This document shows, one piece after another, positions 1-5,567 of a stretch of DNA of 8,872 nt; the first letter of the stretch is position 1, and every line of letters begins with the position of its first letter. The notes below the pieces were generated by a model, which made no database searches, had not been told where the DNA came from, and was given only the letters and a program-made list of their open reading frames with translations. This stretch comes from an uncultured Gemmatimonadaceae bacterium (lineage in GTDB: Bacteria > Gemmatimonadota > Gemmatimonadetes > Gemmatimonadales > Gemmatimonadaceae). The stretch covers positions 1-8,872 of the forward strand of contig CATPBN010000111.1 in assembly GCA_955652635.1 (NCBI GenBank), read 5' to 3'. A program made the translations under genes and the position numbers.

Positions 1-193
1 AGATGGCGCCTTTGTCGAGCGCGTCGAAGCTTGCCACGTCGACGGAATGAGCGGCGCCCAGATCGTCCGCGTGGAGTATGAGGAGTTTCGAGTCGGCGGG
101 GTGGCCGAGACGCTCGGCTATGGTTTTCGTCTGTGCCGAAAGCGTTGATGCAACCAGAAGCGACACCACAGACGACCGAAGCAGCGTATGCAT
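1..193 (-). CDS. ChbG/YdjC-family carbohydrate deacetylase, N-terminal fragment (cut by window edge)
   Basis: Reading the minus strand from ATG at 193 gives 64 codons that run off the left edge with no stop. Residues 1-21 form a signal peptide (MHTLLRSSVVSLLVASTLSAQ), so the enzyme is probably exported. The mature part reads AERLGHPADSKLLILHADDLG followed by AAHSVDVASFDALDKGAI. The ILHADDLG strand with its Asp-Asp pair, followed by (S/A)HSV(N/D), is the N-terminal hallmark of the ChbG/YdjC/HpnK fold, in which the aspartate helps bind the catalytic metal. Family members remove acetyl groups from N-acetylated sugars such as chito-oligosaccharides; the substrate here cannot be told. No good ribosome binding site is seen before ATG 193. 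The gene diverges from the PAS-protein gene. The family call is fairly firm despite the short fragment; whether the rest of the gene is intact is unknown. Confidence 0.82.
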   Translation of the reverse strand, partial: MHTLLRSSVVSLLVASTLSAQTKTIAERLGHPADSKLLILHADDLGAAHSVDVASFDALDKGAI

Positions 194-256
194 GGAAAGC
201 TCGTGAAATCGTGAAGGAGCGCGTAAGGCCAACTGGAGACGTAAATTGAGGGCGCG

Positions 257-296
257 GCGGGCGACTGTGCCAGCGCTGACGGCAGATCGCCGCCCC
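257..296. other. GC-rich imperfect inverted repeat in the 194-330 divergent gap
   Basis: Between the divergent deacetylase and PAS genes, GGCGGGCGA (near 258-264) can pair with TCGCCGCC (near 287-294), and an inner TGCC can pair with GGCA. This gives an imperfect hairpin about 20-35 nt ahead of the AGGAG and GTG of the PAS gene. It could be a leader structure or a regulator site, or just GC-rich noise. No T-tract follows, so it does not look like a terminator. No clear sigma-70 promoter was recognised in this gap. Confidence 0.25.
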
Positions 297-315
297 CGCA
301 TGTGGTCGCAGAGAT

Positions 316-320
316 AGGAG
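316..320 (+). promoter_or_regulatory. Ribosome binding site AGGAG for the PAS-protein gene
   Basis: AGGAG lies 10 nt before the GTG at 331. It supports GTG 331 as the start, since no ATG is present at the N-terminus and the helical leader of the protein begins here. Confidence 0.6.
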
Positions 321-330
321 CCGGACACCC

Positions 331-975
331 GTGGCTAAAGAAAAAATCCTGAATGAGGCTACCGCGGAGAGAGCAGTCCAGGAGCTGGAAGATCGCTTCT
401 TTGACAACTCGATCGACATGCTCTGCATGCTCGACTTCAACGGATACTTCAAGCAGCTCAATCCAGCGTGGGAGCGAACACTGGGTTTCACACGCGAGGA
501 GCTGATGTCGCGCCCCTTCATCGAGTTCGTACACCCGGGACGATCGCGAGCGAACGCTGAAGCAGAACGCGAAGGTCAAGGGCGGCAGGCAAGCGCTCGC
601 TTTCGAGAACCGCTACCTCTGCAAGGATGGCTCGTTTCGCTGGTTCGATGGAATCCCTCTCCCGATTCCGGGGAGAAGGTGATCTACTCCGTCGCGCGCG
701 ACGTCACCGAGAGCAGGAAGGCGGAAGAGGAGCGCGAGCAACTGGTGCGGCAACTGCGGGCCGCGCTGGCGGAGGTAAAAACCTTACGCGAGATATTGCC
801 GATCTGTTCGTACTGCAGGAAGATCCGTGAGGACGGGAACTACTGGCACCACGTCGAGGACTACATCTCTCAGCACACGACAACCATGTTCAGTCATGGC
901 ATCTGTCCGAGCTGTTTGGAGACCCATCCCGAGTTGGAGTTCGAACACTCGAAACGCGAGAAAGCGAAGCCCTAG
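331..975 (+). CDS. PAS-domain sensor protein with C-terminal Cys-rich module; PAS interior frameshifted
   Basis: The 214-residue product starts at GTG with AGGAG 10 nt upstream. Residues about 20-68 are a clear PAS N-terminal half (FFDNSIDMLCMLDFNGYF, then NPAWERTLGFTREEL and EFVHP), and 107-128 are its end (PDSGEKVIYSVARDVTE). Residues 127-153 are charged and coiled-coil-like. The C-terminus has ILPICSYCRKIR and then FSHGICPSC, giving C159, C162, H189, C192 and C195, a likely metal-binding set common at the end of PAS and receiver proteins. There is no kinase, GGDEF or DNA-binding domain, so it probably signals through a partner. Residues about 70-106 are not PAS-like, but the +1 frame across the same DNA reads FENRYLCKDGSFRWFD, a textbook PAS core. 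An extra G in 537-539 and a missing T near 649 explain this, with no net length change. Either a sequencing error or a real damaged domain is possible. Confidence 0.85.
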   Translation: MAKEKILNEATAERAVQELEDRFFDNSIDMLCMLDFNGYFKQLNPAWERTLGFTREELMSRPFIEFVHPGRSRANAEAEREGQGRQASARFREPLPLQGWLVSLVRWNPSPDSGEKVIYSVARDVTESRKAEEEREQLVRQLRAALAEVKTLREILPICSYCRKIREDGNYWHHVEDYISQHTTTMFSHGICPSCLETHPELEFEHSKREKAKP

Positions 976-990
976 GATCGCGCCTGAAAT

Positions 991-2319
991 TCATTTCCCT
1001 GCCGCGCGGCCAGCCGGCATGAGCTCTCGCAAAGCAAGAACTTCCGCAAGCATTGCGGCTTTGATCGTCGGCTCCCGGTCGGGGGCGAATTGGGAGGAAT
1101 GCAGCGACGGAAGCTGCGCCCCTGATTTCATTGCCGCATCGTATTTGGCTTGCTCGACAGCGCCGATCCGCAGCATGAGCGTGGGCACGCCGGCGAGCTG
1201 AAACTCCGAGAAGTCTTCGCTGGCCATTTCGGGCGGCGTGTCTTTCGCCTGGGCCGGGCCCAACTCGCGGACCAACACCGCGGCCACACGTCGCGTCAGC
1301 GCCGAATCGTTCACCAGAGCGTGCACGGGCTGGCCCCGTTCGATCAGCGGCTCGCGCGGTGCGCCTGCCGCCGCGGCCTCCGCTTTGACGATGCGATCGA
1401 TCGCACTCAGCAGATGCTGCCGCACTGGATCGGTGAAAGAGCGAACCGTGAGCTGTAGCAGGACTTCATCGGGAATGATGTTGTTCTTGGTGCCGCCGTG
1501 AATCGATCCTACTGTGACGACGGCTGCATCGAACGGCGAGACTTCTCGCGATACGATCGTCTGGAGCGCGAGCACTGTGCGCGCGGCGATAACGATCGGG
1601 TCGACCGTAGCCTCCGGGCGCGCGCCATGTCCTCCGCGACCGAAGATTCTGATATTGACCGCGTCGCCGTTGGCGAGGATCGGACCGGGGTGATAACCAA
1701 CAATCCCGGCGGGCATGCGGGCGTCATCGTGCACCGCGAGGGCGAAGTCAGGTCGCGGAAATCGCGTAAGCAATCCATCTGTGATCATGGCCTTTGCGCC
1801 GGACACCACTTCTTCAGCGGGCTGGCCAATGAGCACGAGCGTGCCGCGCCATTGTCCGCGATTGCCGGCCATGATGCGCGCGGTTCCCATCCACGCCGCC
1901 ATGTGAATGTCGTGACCACACGCGTGCATCACGCCAACCTCCAGGCCGGCGTCATCCTTGGTGCGCACGGTGCTCGCGAACGGCAATGAGGTGTTTTCCG
2001 TCACCGGCAAGGCGTCCAGCTCGGTTCGCAGCATCACGGTCGGCCCCGGCCCGTTCTTGAGGACGCCGACGATACCGACGCGGCCCACGCCGGTGGTCAC
2101 TTCGTAGCCGAGCTGCCTGAGCTCATTCGCGAGCTTGGCGGCGGTTTCAACTTCATGAAACGAAAGCTCTGGGTGTTGGTGCAGGTCGATATAGAGCGCC
2201 TCGGAGCGCGGATATGCGGCCTGAACCTCGGCGGTAATCCCGGATTTGCTTTGCGCGTCGATCCTGGCGCCGATCAGAAATGCTAATGCACACGCGTGGG
2301 GAAGGGTGTGGCGGTTCAT
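991..2319 (-). CDS. Exported M20 family metallo-amidohydrolase (M20D, IAA-amino-acid/hippurate hydrolase type)
   Basis: The 442-residue protein would cleave the amide bond of N-acyl or N-aryl amino acids, or of short peptides. Residues 1-22 look like a signal peptide (ending ARIDAQ), so it acts outside the cytoplasm. Family landmarks appear in order: LHQHPELSFHE (46-56), LRTELDALPV with D102, MHACGHDIHMAA (131-142), GQPAEE (165-170), AVHDD (195-199), the dimerisation-domain FGRGGHGARP (226-235), SEDFSEF (367-373) and SLHSSQF (405-411). By family knowledge C134, H136, E170, H197 and H407 bind the two metals and E169 is the general base; all are present, so the enzyme looks intact at near the usual length. 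ATG 2319 is set by GAGGT 6 nt upstream. The gene converges on the PAS gene with a 15-bp gap and diverges from the TPR gene. Substrate unknown. Confidence 0.93.
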   Translation of the reverse strand: MNRHTLPHACALAFLIGARIDAQSKSGITAEVQAAYPRSEALYIDLHQHPELSFHEVETAAKLANELRQLGYEVTTGVGRVGIVGVLKNGPGPTVMLRTELDALPVTENTSLPFASTVRTKDDAGLEVGVMHACGHDIHMAAWMGTARIMAGNRGQWRGTLVLIGQPAEEVVSGAKAMITDGLLTRFPRPDFALAVHDDARMPAGIVGYHPGPILANGDAVNIRIFGRGGHGARPEATVDPIVIAARTVLALQTIVSREVSPFDAAVVTVGSIHGGTKNNIIPDEVLLQLTVRSFTDPVRQHLLSAIDRIVKAEAAAAGAPREPLIERGQPVHALVNDSALTRRVAAVLVRELGPAQAKDTPPEMASEDFSEFQLAGVPTLMLRIGAVEQAKYDAAMKSGAQLPSLHSSQFAPDREPTIKAAMLAEVLALRELMPAGRAAGK

Positions 2320-2325
2320 GTACTG

Positions 2326-2330
2326 ACCTC
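2326..2330 (-). promoter_or_regulatory. Ribosome binding site GAGGT for the M20 amidohydrolase
   Basis: On the minus strand GAGGT lies 6 nt before ATG 2319. It fixes the start and places the complete signal peptide in frame. Confidence 0.65.
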
Positions 2331-2385
2331 ATGGGTGAAATGGAGCAGTTCAGCTGCAGCACGTTGCAGCGAAGCCGTATCCAAA

Positions 2386-2397
2386 GCAAGCACTTGC
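2386..2397. repeat. Short inverted repeat in the 2320-2441 divergent gap
   Basis: GCAAG-CA-CTTGC is a 5-bp perfect inverted repeat in the 122-bp gap between the divergent amidohydrolase and TPR genes. It is placed where a shared operator could lie, but it is short and could arise by chance. I could not pick a convincing -35/-10 pair for either gene here. Confidence 0.2.
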
Positions 2398-2432
2398 CGG
2401 GCGCGCTGACGCGTCGCACAATGAAACCCCAT

Positions 2433-2437
2433 GGAGG
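2433..2437 (+). promoter_or_regulatory. Ribosome binding site GGAGG that sets the TPR gene start
   Basis: GGAGG lies 4 nt before ATG 2442. It favours this start over the in-frame ATGs at 2280, 2421 and 2431, and it puts the signal peptide at the very N-terminus. Confidence 0.55.
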
Positions 2438-2441
2438 CCAC

Positions 2442-3962
2442 ATGAGACGTGTATCTGTCGCCGCAACCGCGGCCCTTCTCACTTTACGCACGCTAGGCGC
2501 GTCGGCGCAGGAGCACGCACACCGCCAGGGCGCGCCGACTGGCGAGTTCGGCACCGTTCACTTCGCTACATCGTGCAGCCCGGCGGTCGCGCCGACGTTC
2601 GATCGCGCCGTTGCGATGCTGCACTCCTTCGAATTTGGCGCATCGATCCGGACCTTCAACGAAGTGCTCGCTGCCGACTCGACGTGCGCGATGGCGCAGT
2701 GGGGGATCGCGCTCAGTCGATGGAGCAATCCGATGGCGGCCGGAAACCGGGCCGTTGCGCAGCTACAGCAGGGCGAGCAGTCCGCCGACGCTGCGATCCG
2801 ACTCGCCGCTCGCACGTCCGAGCGTGAGCGCAGCTATGCGCACGCCGTCAGCATGCTGTACGACGATTTTGAGCACAAGGATCAGCGGACGCGCATCGTC
2901 GCCTACGCGGACGCCATGAACTCGCTCGTGATGCAACAACCGGCGGATACCGAGGCTCTGATCTTCTACGCGATCGCGCTCACCGCGTCCGCGCCGCCCA
3001 CGGACAAGACATACGCAAATCAGCTGAAGGCGGGCGCTATTCTCGAGCCACTCTGGGCAAAGCTACCGAATCATCCGGGCCTCGCGCATTACATCATTCA
3101 CACCTACGACAATCCGGCACTCGCTGACAAGGCGCGAGCAGCCGCGGAGCGCTATGCGAGTATTGCTCCGTCCGCAGCGCACGCGCTGCACATGCCCTCA
3201 CACACTTTTACGCGGGTCGGCATGTGGCAGGAATCGGTCAACACCAACAATCGGTCGATCAAGGCCGCGCTGAGCAATGGTGGCGTCGGAGAAGCGCTAC
3301 ACGCCTCGGACTACGCGATGTACGCGGATCTGCAGATGGGGAAAAACGCGGACGCGAAAGCGATTCTCGATGGACTACCCACCCTCGCGACGCGATTCGA
3401 CGCCAACGCGGTCACAGGTGCCGCTCCCGGTTCTGCGGGCCTTTTCGCGCTCGCCGCGATTCCCGCCCGCTGGGTGCTGGAGCGGAGCGCGTGGGCAGAA
3501 GCGGCCGCGCTCGAGCCGAAAGCGAGCGCCTATCCGTACACCGAAGCGATGACGTACTTCGCGCGCTCACTCGGCGCGTCACATACCGGCGATCTCACGA
3601 AAGCAAAGGCGGCCATCGATTCGTTGGCGTCGATTCAACAGCGGCTGAGCGCGAAGGGTGAAGGCTATTGGGCGGAGCAGGTGGCAATCCAGAATCTCGA
3701 GGCCCAGGCCTGGCTCGATCACGCCAAGAAGCGGGAGACGGACGCGCTGACGTTGATGCGCGAAGCTGCAACGCGTGAGGACGCGACCGAGAAGAGCGCC
3801 GTAACACCGGGACCCCTCGCGCCGGCCCGTGAGCTCCTCGGCGATATGCTGATGGACCTCAATCGGCCCACCGAGGCGAGTGTGGAGTATCGCGCAACGC
3901 TGCAGAAGGAACCGCATCGCCGCCACTCCGAGGATCGCCTGTTGGCTTCATTGCATCGATAG
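2442..3962 (+). CDS. Exported TPR-like protein with conserved HPGLAHYIIH and HMPSH motifs, function unknown
   Basis: From ATG 2442 the product has 506 residues. It opens with a signal peptide (MRRVSVAATAALLTL to SAQ, residues 1-23), so it is probably periplasmic. The rest is an alpha-helical, alanine-rich, TPR-like solenoid: FDRAVAMLHSFEF (53-65), FNEVLAADSTCAMAQWGIALSRWSNP (72-97), and a good C-terminal TPR at about 460-493 (ARELLGDMLMDLNRPTEASV). Two motifs recur in relatives across environmental bacteria as I remember them: HPGLAHYIIHTYDNP (201-215; H201, H206, H210) and LHMPSHTFTRVGMW (239-252; H240, H244). The packed histidines are more than a scaffold needs and may bind a metal or a ligand; this is inference. 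Relatives are normally labelled only as TPR proteins. It diverges from the amidohydrolase and converges with the small membrane protein gene across 36 bp. Confidence 0.88.
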   Translation: MRRVSVAATAALLTLRTLGASAQEHAHRQGAPTGEFGTVHFATSCSPAVAPTFDRAVAMLHSFEFGASIRTFNEVLAADSTCAMAQWGIALSRWSNPMAAGNRAVAQLQQGEQSADAAIRLAARTSERERSYAHAVSMLYDDFEHKDQRTRIVAYADAMNSLVMQQPADTEALIFYAIALTASAPPTDKTYANQLKAGAILEPLWAKLPNHPGLAHYIIHTYDNPALADKARAAAERYASIAPSAAHALHMPSHTFTRVGMWQESVNTNNRSIKAALSNGGVGEALHASDYAMYADLQMGKNADAKAILDGLPTLATRFDANAVTGAAPGSAGLFALAAIPARWVLERSAWAEAAALEPKASAYPYTEAMTYFARSLGASHTGDLTKAKAAIDSLASIQQRLSAKGEGYWAEQVAIQNLEAQAWLDHAKKRETDALTLMREAATREDATEKSAVTPGPLAPARELLGDMLMDLNRPTEASVEYRATLQKEPHRRHSEDRLLASLHR

Positions 3963-3998
3963 ACCGCAAGCAGCCTGTCTGGTGCAGGAGCTCTCGAT

Positions 3999-4292
3999 CT
4001 AAAGGTGGAGCAGGTAAACCGGTGCCATTGCTGCGAGTGCGAGTCCAACTTGTAGCGCCAATACGTAGAGCGCCTGTCTTGGAGCCTGCGGCAGCCACTT
4101 GATCGCGAAGTACGCCACGATCGGTACTTGTCCGCCCATCAGCAACTGCCAGATGTGGGCGGCGGTCCCCTCATCGGTCTCGCGGACAAGACCGCTCGTG
4201 ACAAAGGCGACGAACAGCGTGGCGAGGGCGATCAACGACATCGTCACCGGCAGAAAGGCGCTCGGCTCCCTCATGATTGTGGCCGCTTTCAT
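3999..4292 (-). CDS. Small three-helix membrane protein, function unknown
   Basis: The 97-residue product has three hydrophobic helices at about 13-34 (FLPVTMSLIALATLFVAFV), 46-64 (AAHIWQLLMGGQVPIVAYFA) and 73-95 (QALYVLALQVGLALAAMAPV). The first two are joined by a polar loop, SGLVRETDEGT; the second and third by KWLPQAPR. The start at 4292 is supported by GGGAG 7 nt upstream; the later in-frame ATG at 4274 has no such site. I believe similar small proteins with a G(L)VRETDEGTAAH loop occur as uncharacterised ORFs in environmental bacteria, but I know of no named family. It lies 94 bp after the aquaglyceroporin gene on the same strand and has a plausible promoter of its own, so it may be expressed apart from that operon. 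The context gives no firm function. Confidence 0.8.
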   Translation of the reverse strand: MKAATIMREPSAFLPVTMSLIALATLFVAFVTSGLVRETDEGTAAHIWQLLMGGQVPIVAYFAIKWLPQAPRQALYVLALQVGLALAAMAPVYLLHL

Positions 4293-4299
4293 TCGACAG

Positions 4300-4304
4300 C
4301 TCCC
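4300..4304 (-). promoter_or_regulatory. Ribosome binding site GGGAG for the three-helix membrane protein
   Basis: On the minus strand GGGAG lies 7 nt before ATG 4292. The same CCGGGAG heptamer occurs twice more upstream (4328-4334 and 4345-4351), but only this copy is placed to serve a start codon. Confidence 0.65.
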
Positions 4305-4352
4305 GGAAACGGAGTTCGAGTCAACGACTCCCGGCGAACCAAATCTCCCGGA

Positions 4353-4381
4353 ATGATAAAGTACTTTGTAGCGAAAAGCAA
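4353..4381 (-). promoter_or_regulatory. Probable sigma-70-type promoter for the three-helix membrane protein
   Basis: On the minus strand TTGCTT (4376-4381) is followed after exactly 17 nt by TATCAT (4353-4358), which matches five of six bases of TATAAT. Transcription would begin near 4346, leaving a leader of about 54 nt before ATG 4292. The region is a local AT-rich island in GC-rich DNA, and its spacer contains most of a perfect 10-bp palindrome, AAAGTACTTT (4358-4367). The -35 lies just past the aquaglyceroporin stop codon. Confidence 0.5.
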
Positions 4382-4386
4382 CTGCC

Positions 4387-5118
4387 TCATGCCTTCCAAA
4401 CGAGCCGATATGCCAACGCGCCGAGCACGCCACCCACAATTGGGCCCACGATCGGAATCCACGCGTAACCCCAGTCCGAGCTTCCTTTGCCGGCGATCGG
4501 TAGCACGGCGTGGGCGATGCGCGGCCCGAGGTCGCGCGCGGGATTGATCGCGTAGCCGGTTGGACCACCGAGCGAGAGGCCGATCGCCATCACGATCACG
4601 CCGACGAGCACCGGGCCGAATCCCTTTGCGAGGTCCGAGCCGGGCACGAAGTTGCCGGGCGACAACACCGCGAGGATCGCAAATACCAGGGCGAATCCGC
4701 CGATGATCTCTGACAGGAGATTGGCGCCAGGCTGTCGGATCGCGGGCGTCGTGGAGAACACTGCGAGCTTGCTCTCCGGATCCGGCGTCGCCTTCCAATG
4801 CGGCAGATATGCGAGCCAGACGATGACGCCGCCAAGGAACCCACCGGCTATCTGTGCGGCAATGTACATGGGAACCTTGGCCCAATCGAAAGCCCCGATG
4901 GAGGCGAGCGCAATCGTGACCGCGGGATTCAGGTGCGCGCCGCTGATGCTGTTCACGCAGTAGACGGCGATCGTGACGGCTAGCGCCCAGCCGGCCGTGA
5001 TGACGATCCAGCCGGAGTTGTGCCCCTTCGTGCGCTGGAGCACGACGTTGGCGACGACGCCATCGCCGAGCACGATCAGGATTGCGGTGCCGAACAGCTC
5101 GGCGAGAATGGGTGACAT
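4387..5118 (-). CDS. glpF: MIP-family aquaglyceroporin (glycerol facilitator type)
   Basis: The 243-residue membrane protein has the usual MIP length and about six membrane helices plus two half-helices. Both NPA boxes are present: SGAHLNPAV (N64-A66) and GYAINPARDLGPR (N192-A194). The aspartate directly after the second NPAR (D196) marks the glycerol-conducting branch rather than water-only aquaporins. The selectivity filter is W44, Y189 and R195, matching Trp-Phe-Arg of E. coli GlpF apart from Tyr for Phe, a change I recall in other bacterial GlpF proteins. It should let glycerol and small polyols cross the inner membrane. ATG 5118 begins the first helix directly (MSPILAELFG); no strong ribosome site precedes it, and the upstream gene ends 23 nt away, so it is probably translated as part of that operon. 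No glycerol kinase or glycerol-phosphate dehydrogenase lies in the window. Confidence 0.92.
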   Translation of the reverse strand: MSPILAELFGTAILIVLGDGVVANVVLQRTKGHNSGWIVITAGWALAVTIAVYCVNSISGAHLNPAVTIALASIGAFDWAKVPMYIAAQIAGGFLGGVIVWLAYLPHWKATPDPESKLAVFSTTPAIRQPGANLLSEIIGGFALVFAILAVLSPGNFVPGSDLAKGFGPVLVGVIVMAIGLSLGGPTGYAINPARDLGPRIAHAVLPIAGKGSSDWGYAWIPIVGPIVGGVLGALAYRLVWKA

Positions 5119-5141
5119 GACGACTGGGTTAAGGGTTGCCG

Positions 5142-5567
5142 TTACGCCGTCGAATCGGGCTGGTCTCCGCGCCGCGCTCGGGAGATCACCGCGGCCGCGG
5201 CTAGTGCGACGACAAACGCGGGTAGCGCGGTCACGACGGGCCATAGTACGAGGGCGAAGGCGGGAAAATGTTGCGAACGAAGCCTTGCTGCGACCGCAAG
5301 CGCGAATGCCCCGAGGCCAACAGCCAACGATGCGTGTGACGCTGTCGTCCGAGGGTAGCTACGTAACCGTACCTGCTCATAACCAATGTGCGCCGCGAAC
5401 CCGGCGGCGCTGAGCACCCAGGCGCCAAGCCGCCACGCCACTCGTACCTGATTCGACGCAGCCGATCTGGCGAGCCCCGCGAAGACGAGACCGGCGACAA
5501 GGTACAGGAGTCCCATTGAAAGCACAGCCCGTAACCCTCGTGTCTCGCGTAGATCCAAAGTGCTCAT
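5142..5567 (-). CDS. Four-helix membrane protein, function unknown, coupled to the DUF1624-like gene
   Basis: The 141-residue product starts MSTLDLRETRGLRAV and has four hydrophobic stretches at about 14-34, 44-62, 77-95 and 102-128, then a short charged tail (SRARRGDQPDST). I do not recognise a named family. The start is set by translational coupling: its ATG overlaps the TGA of the upstream gene as ATGA (5564-5567), so ribosomes finishing the DUF1624-like protein can restart here. Longer reading from further upstream would run inside that gene and is not supported. The aquaglyceroporin begins 23 nt after its stop. Tight coupling suggests that it works with, or is made in fixed ratio to, the DUF1624-like protein. 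Function is otherwise open. Confidence 0.82.
   Translation of the reverse strand: MSTLDLRETRGLRAVLSMGLLYLVAGLVFAGLARSAASNQVRVAWRLGAWVLSAAGFAAHIGYEQVRLRSYPRTTASHASLAVGLGAFALAVAARLRSQHFPAFALVLWPVVTALPAFVVALAAAAVISRARRGDQPDSTA

Noticed and set aside
118..579. Minus-strand open frame across the deacetylase/PAS junction
   Set aside because: It crosses both the real deacetylase start in another frame and the PAS gene on the opposite strand; the protein is compositionally random.
1498..1989. Plus-strand 163-codon open frame opposite the amidohydrolase
   Set aside because: It is a shadow of the M20 gene, whose frame holds every catalytic motif; the plus-strand protein has no recognisable domain.
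2280..2441. In-frame upstream extension of the TPR gene to ATG 2280 (54 extra residues)
   Set aside because: It would overlap the start of the divergent amidohydrolase gene and bury the signal peptide. GGAGG before ATG 2442 gives a better start.
3963..3998. Possible bidirectional terminator between convergent genes
   Set aside because: Only a weak CCTG/CAGG stem with a 7-nt loop is present and no T-tract; not enough to call.
4293..4568. Long upstream extension of the three-helix membrane protein
   Set aside because: The extra residues lie inside the aquaglyceroporin gene in another frame; GGGAG before 4292 marks the start.
5119..5244. Upstream extension of the aquaglyceroporin (42 Arg-rich residues)
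   Set aside because: It overlaps the four-helix protein gene, is not found on MIP proteins, and the first helix starts right at MSPILAEL.
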